The position numbers and the translations under genes were made by a program. Shown here in pieces: positions 63,868-64,000 of a stretch of DNA of 64,000 bases. The notes beneath the pieces were generated by a model. That model worked only from the letters and a program-made list of their open reading frames with translations, had not been told where the DNA came from and made no database searches. Position 1 is the stretch's first letter, and each line of letters opens with the position of its first letter. The DNA is taken from NCBI RefSeq assembly GCF_025245835.1, contig NZ_JAOBWS010000006.1:168557-232556 (forward strand), written 5' to 3'. The DNA is from Rheinheimera sp. 4Y26 (lineage in GTDB: Bacteria > Pseudomonadota > Gammaproteobacteria > Enterobacterales > Alteromonadaceae).

Positions 63868-64000
63868 CTTCTGTTCTCCGTAAAACGCCATCTGTTGTTG
63901 CTGGCCAGCGGGGCGGCATACTTTTCTGCTTCTGCTTCTGCTTCTGCTTCTGCTTCTGCTTCTGCTTCTGCTTCTGCTTCTGCTTCTGCTTCTGCTTCTG
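63865..64000 (-). CDS. Possible C-terminus of an upstream gene with an Ala-Glu repeat tail (partial)
   Basis: On the minus strand one frame reads (Ala-Glu)n then KYAAPLASNNRWRFTENRR and stops with TGA overlapping the PepSY start as ATGA, the same coupling used by the next gene pair. All three minus frames are open in the repeat, so the claim rests on this overlap only. Confidence 0.3.
63924..64000. repeat. TTCTGC hexanucleotide repeat at the window edge
   Basis: About 12.8 perfect copies of TTCTGC, running off the end of the window, so the true number is unknown. Hexamers do not shift frame if the run is coding. Confidence 0.95.

Noticed and set aside
63924..64000. CRISPR or assembly artefact
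   Set aside because: It is a simple hexamer repeat without spacers. An assembly error cannot be excluded but there is no evidence for one.

Overview
The window looks like one contiguous piece of a gammaproteobacterial chromosome, most likely an aerobic Alteromonadales/Chromatiaceae-type bacterium such as Rheinheimera or a close relative. That placement is an inference from gene content and order: an rpoN-lpt-kds block next to mla-murA, degQ/degS, zapE, rplM-rpsI, petABC and sspAB, plus class II ilvC with ilvY and many TonB/PepSY iron genes. No rRNA, tRNA, CRISPR array, prophage or insertion sequence was seen.

Layout. 1-6800 (minus): envelope and regulation cluster kdsD-kdsC-lptC-lptA-lptB-rpoN-hpf-ptsN-rapZ-npr, tightly packed with many stop/start overlaps. 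7198-11927 (plus): mlaFEDCB, ibaG and murA. 12099-15200 (minus): periplasmic proteases DegS and DegQ, and ZapG. 15308-21730 (plus): zapE, rplM-rpsI with a structured leader, the cytochrome bc1 operon petABC and sspAB. 21795-24939: divergent ilvY/ilvC, then mgsA. 24950-30409 (minus): M48 protease, a YjgN-like membrane protein, a second ZapE-family ATPase and an S9 peptidase. 30521-34376 (plus): a ferric-iron ABC transporter behind a Fur-box-like promoter. 34395-42625: solute-binding protein, exported MetX-like hydrolase, GntP permease, TonB receptor, LuxR-type response regulator and a MASE1-GGDEF cyclase.

43050-about 50560 is a sedentary chromosomal integron. A full-length integron integrase (minus strand) has a perfect CTGT-N8-ACAG LexA box 18 bp upstream. 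An attI crossover can be placed at G44244|T44245, and it is followed by eleven well-delimited cassettes, each closed by a recognisable attC site. A twelfth, two-gene unit ends in a decayed attC, and more decayed units may reach about 52.1-52.5 kb. All cassettes read in one direction, away from intI, and are AT-richer than their surroundings. They carry almost only unknown proteins, seven of the twelve first reading frames being membrane or secreted; the one confidently recognised family is an antibiotic-biosynthesis-monooxygenase-type protein. The recombination core boxes often also supply the ribosome binding site or stop codon of the cassette gene.

52453-64000: an alpha/beta hydrolase and an ECF sigma factor fused to a membrane domain, behind a TGTCACA-N16-CGAC promoter-like motif; small membrane proteins; a NYN nuclease-like protein; YehS; a dual-specificity phosphatase; a large symporter-histidine kinase hybrid (CrbS type) whose likely partner regulator may be the response regulator at 40330; 3-hydroxybutyrate dehydrogenase; and a PepSY operon. 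The window ends in a hexanucleotide repeat.
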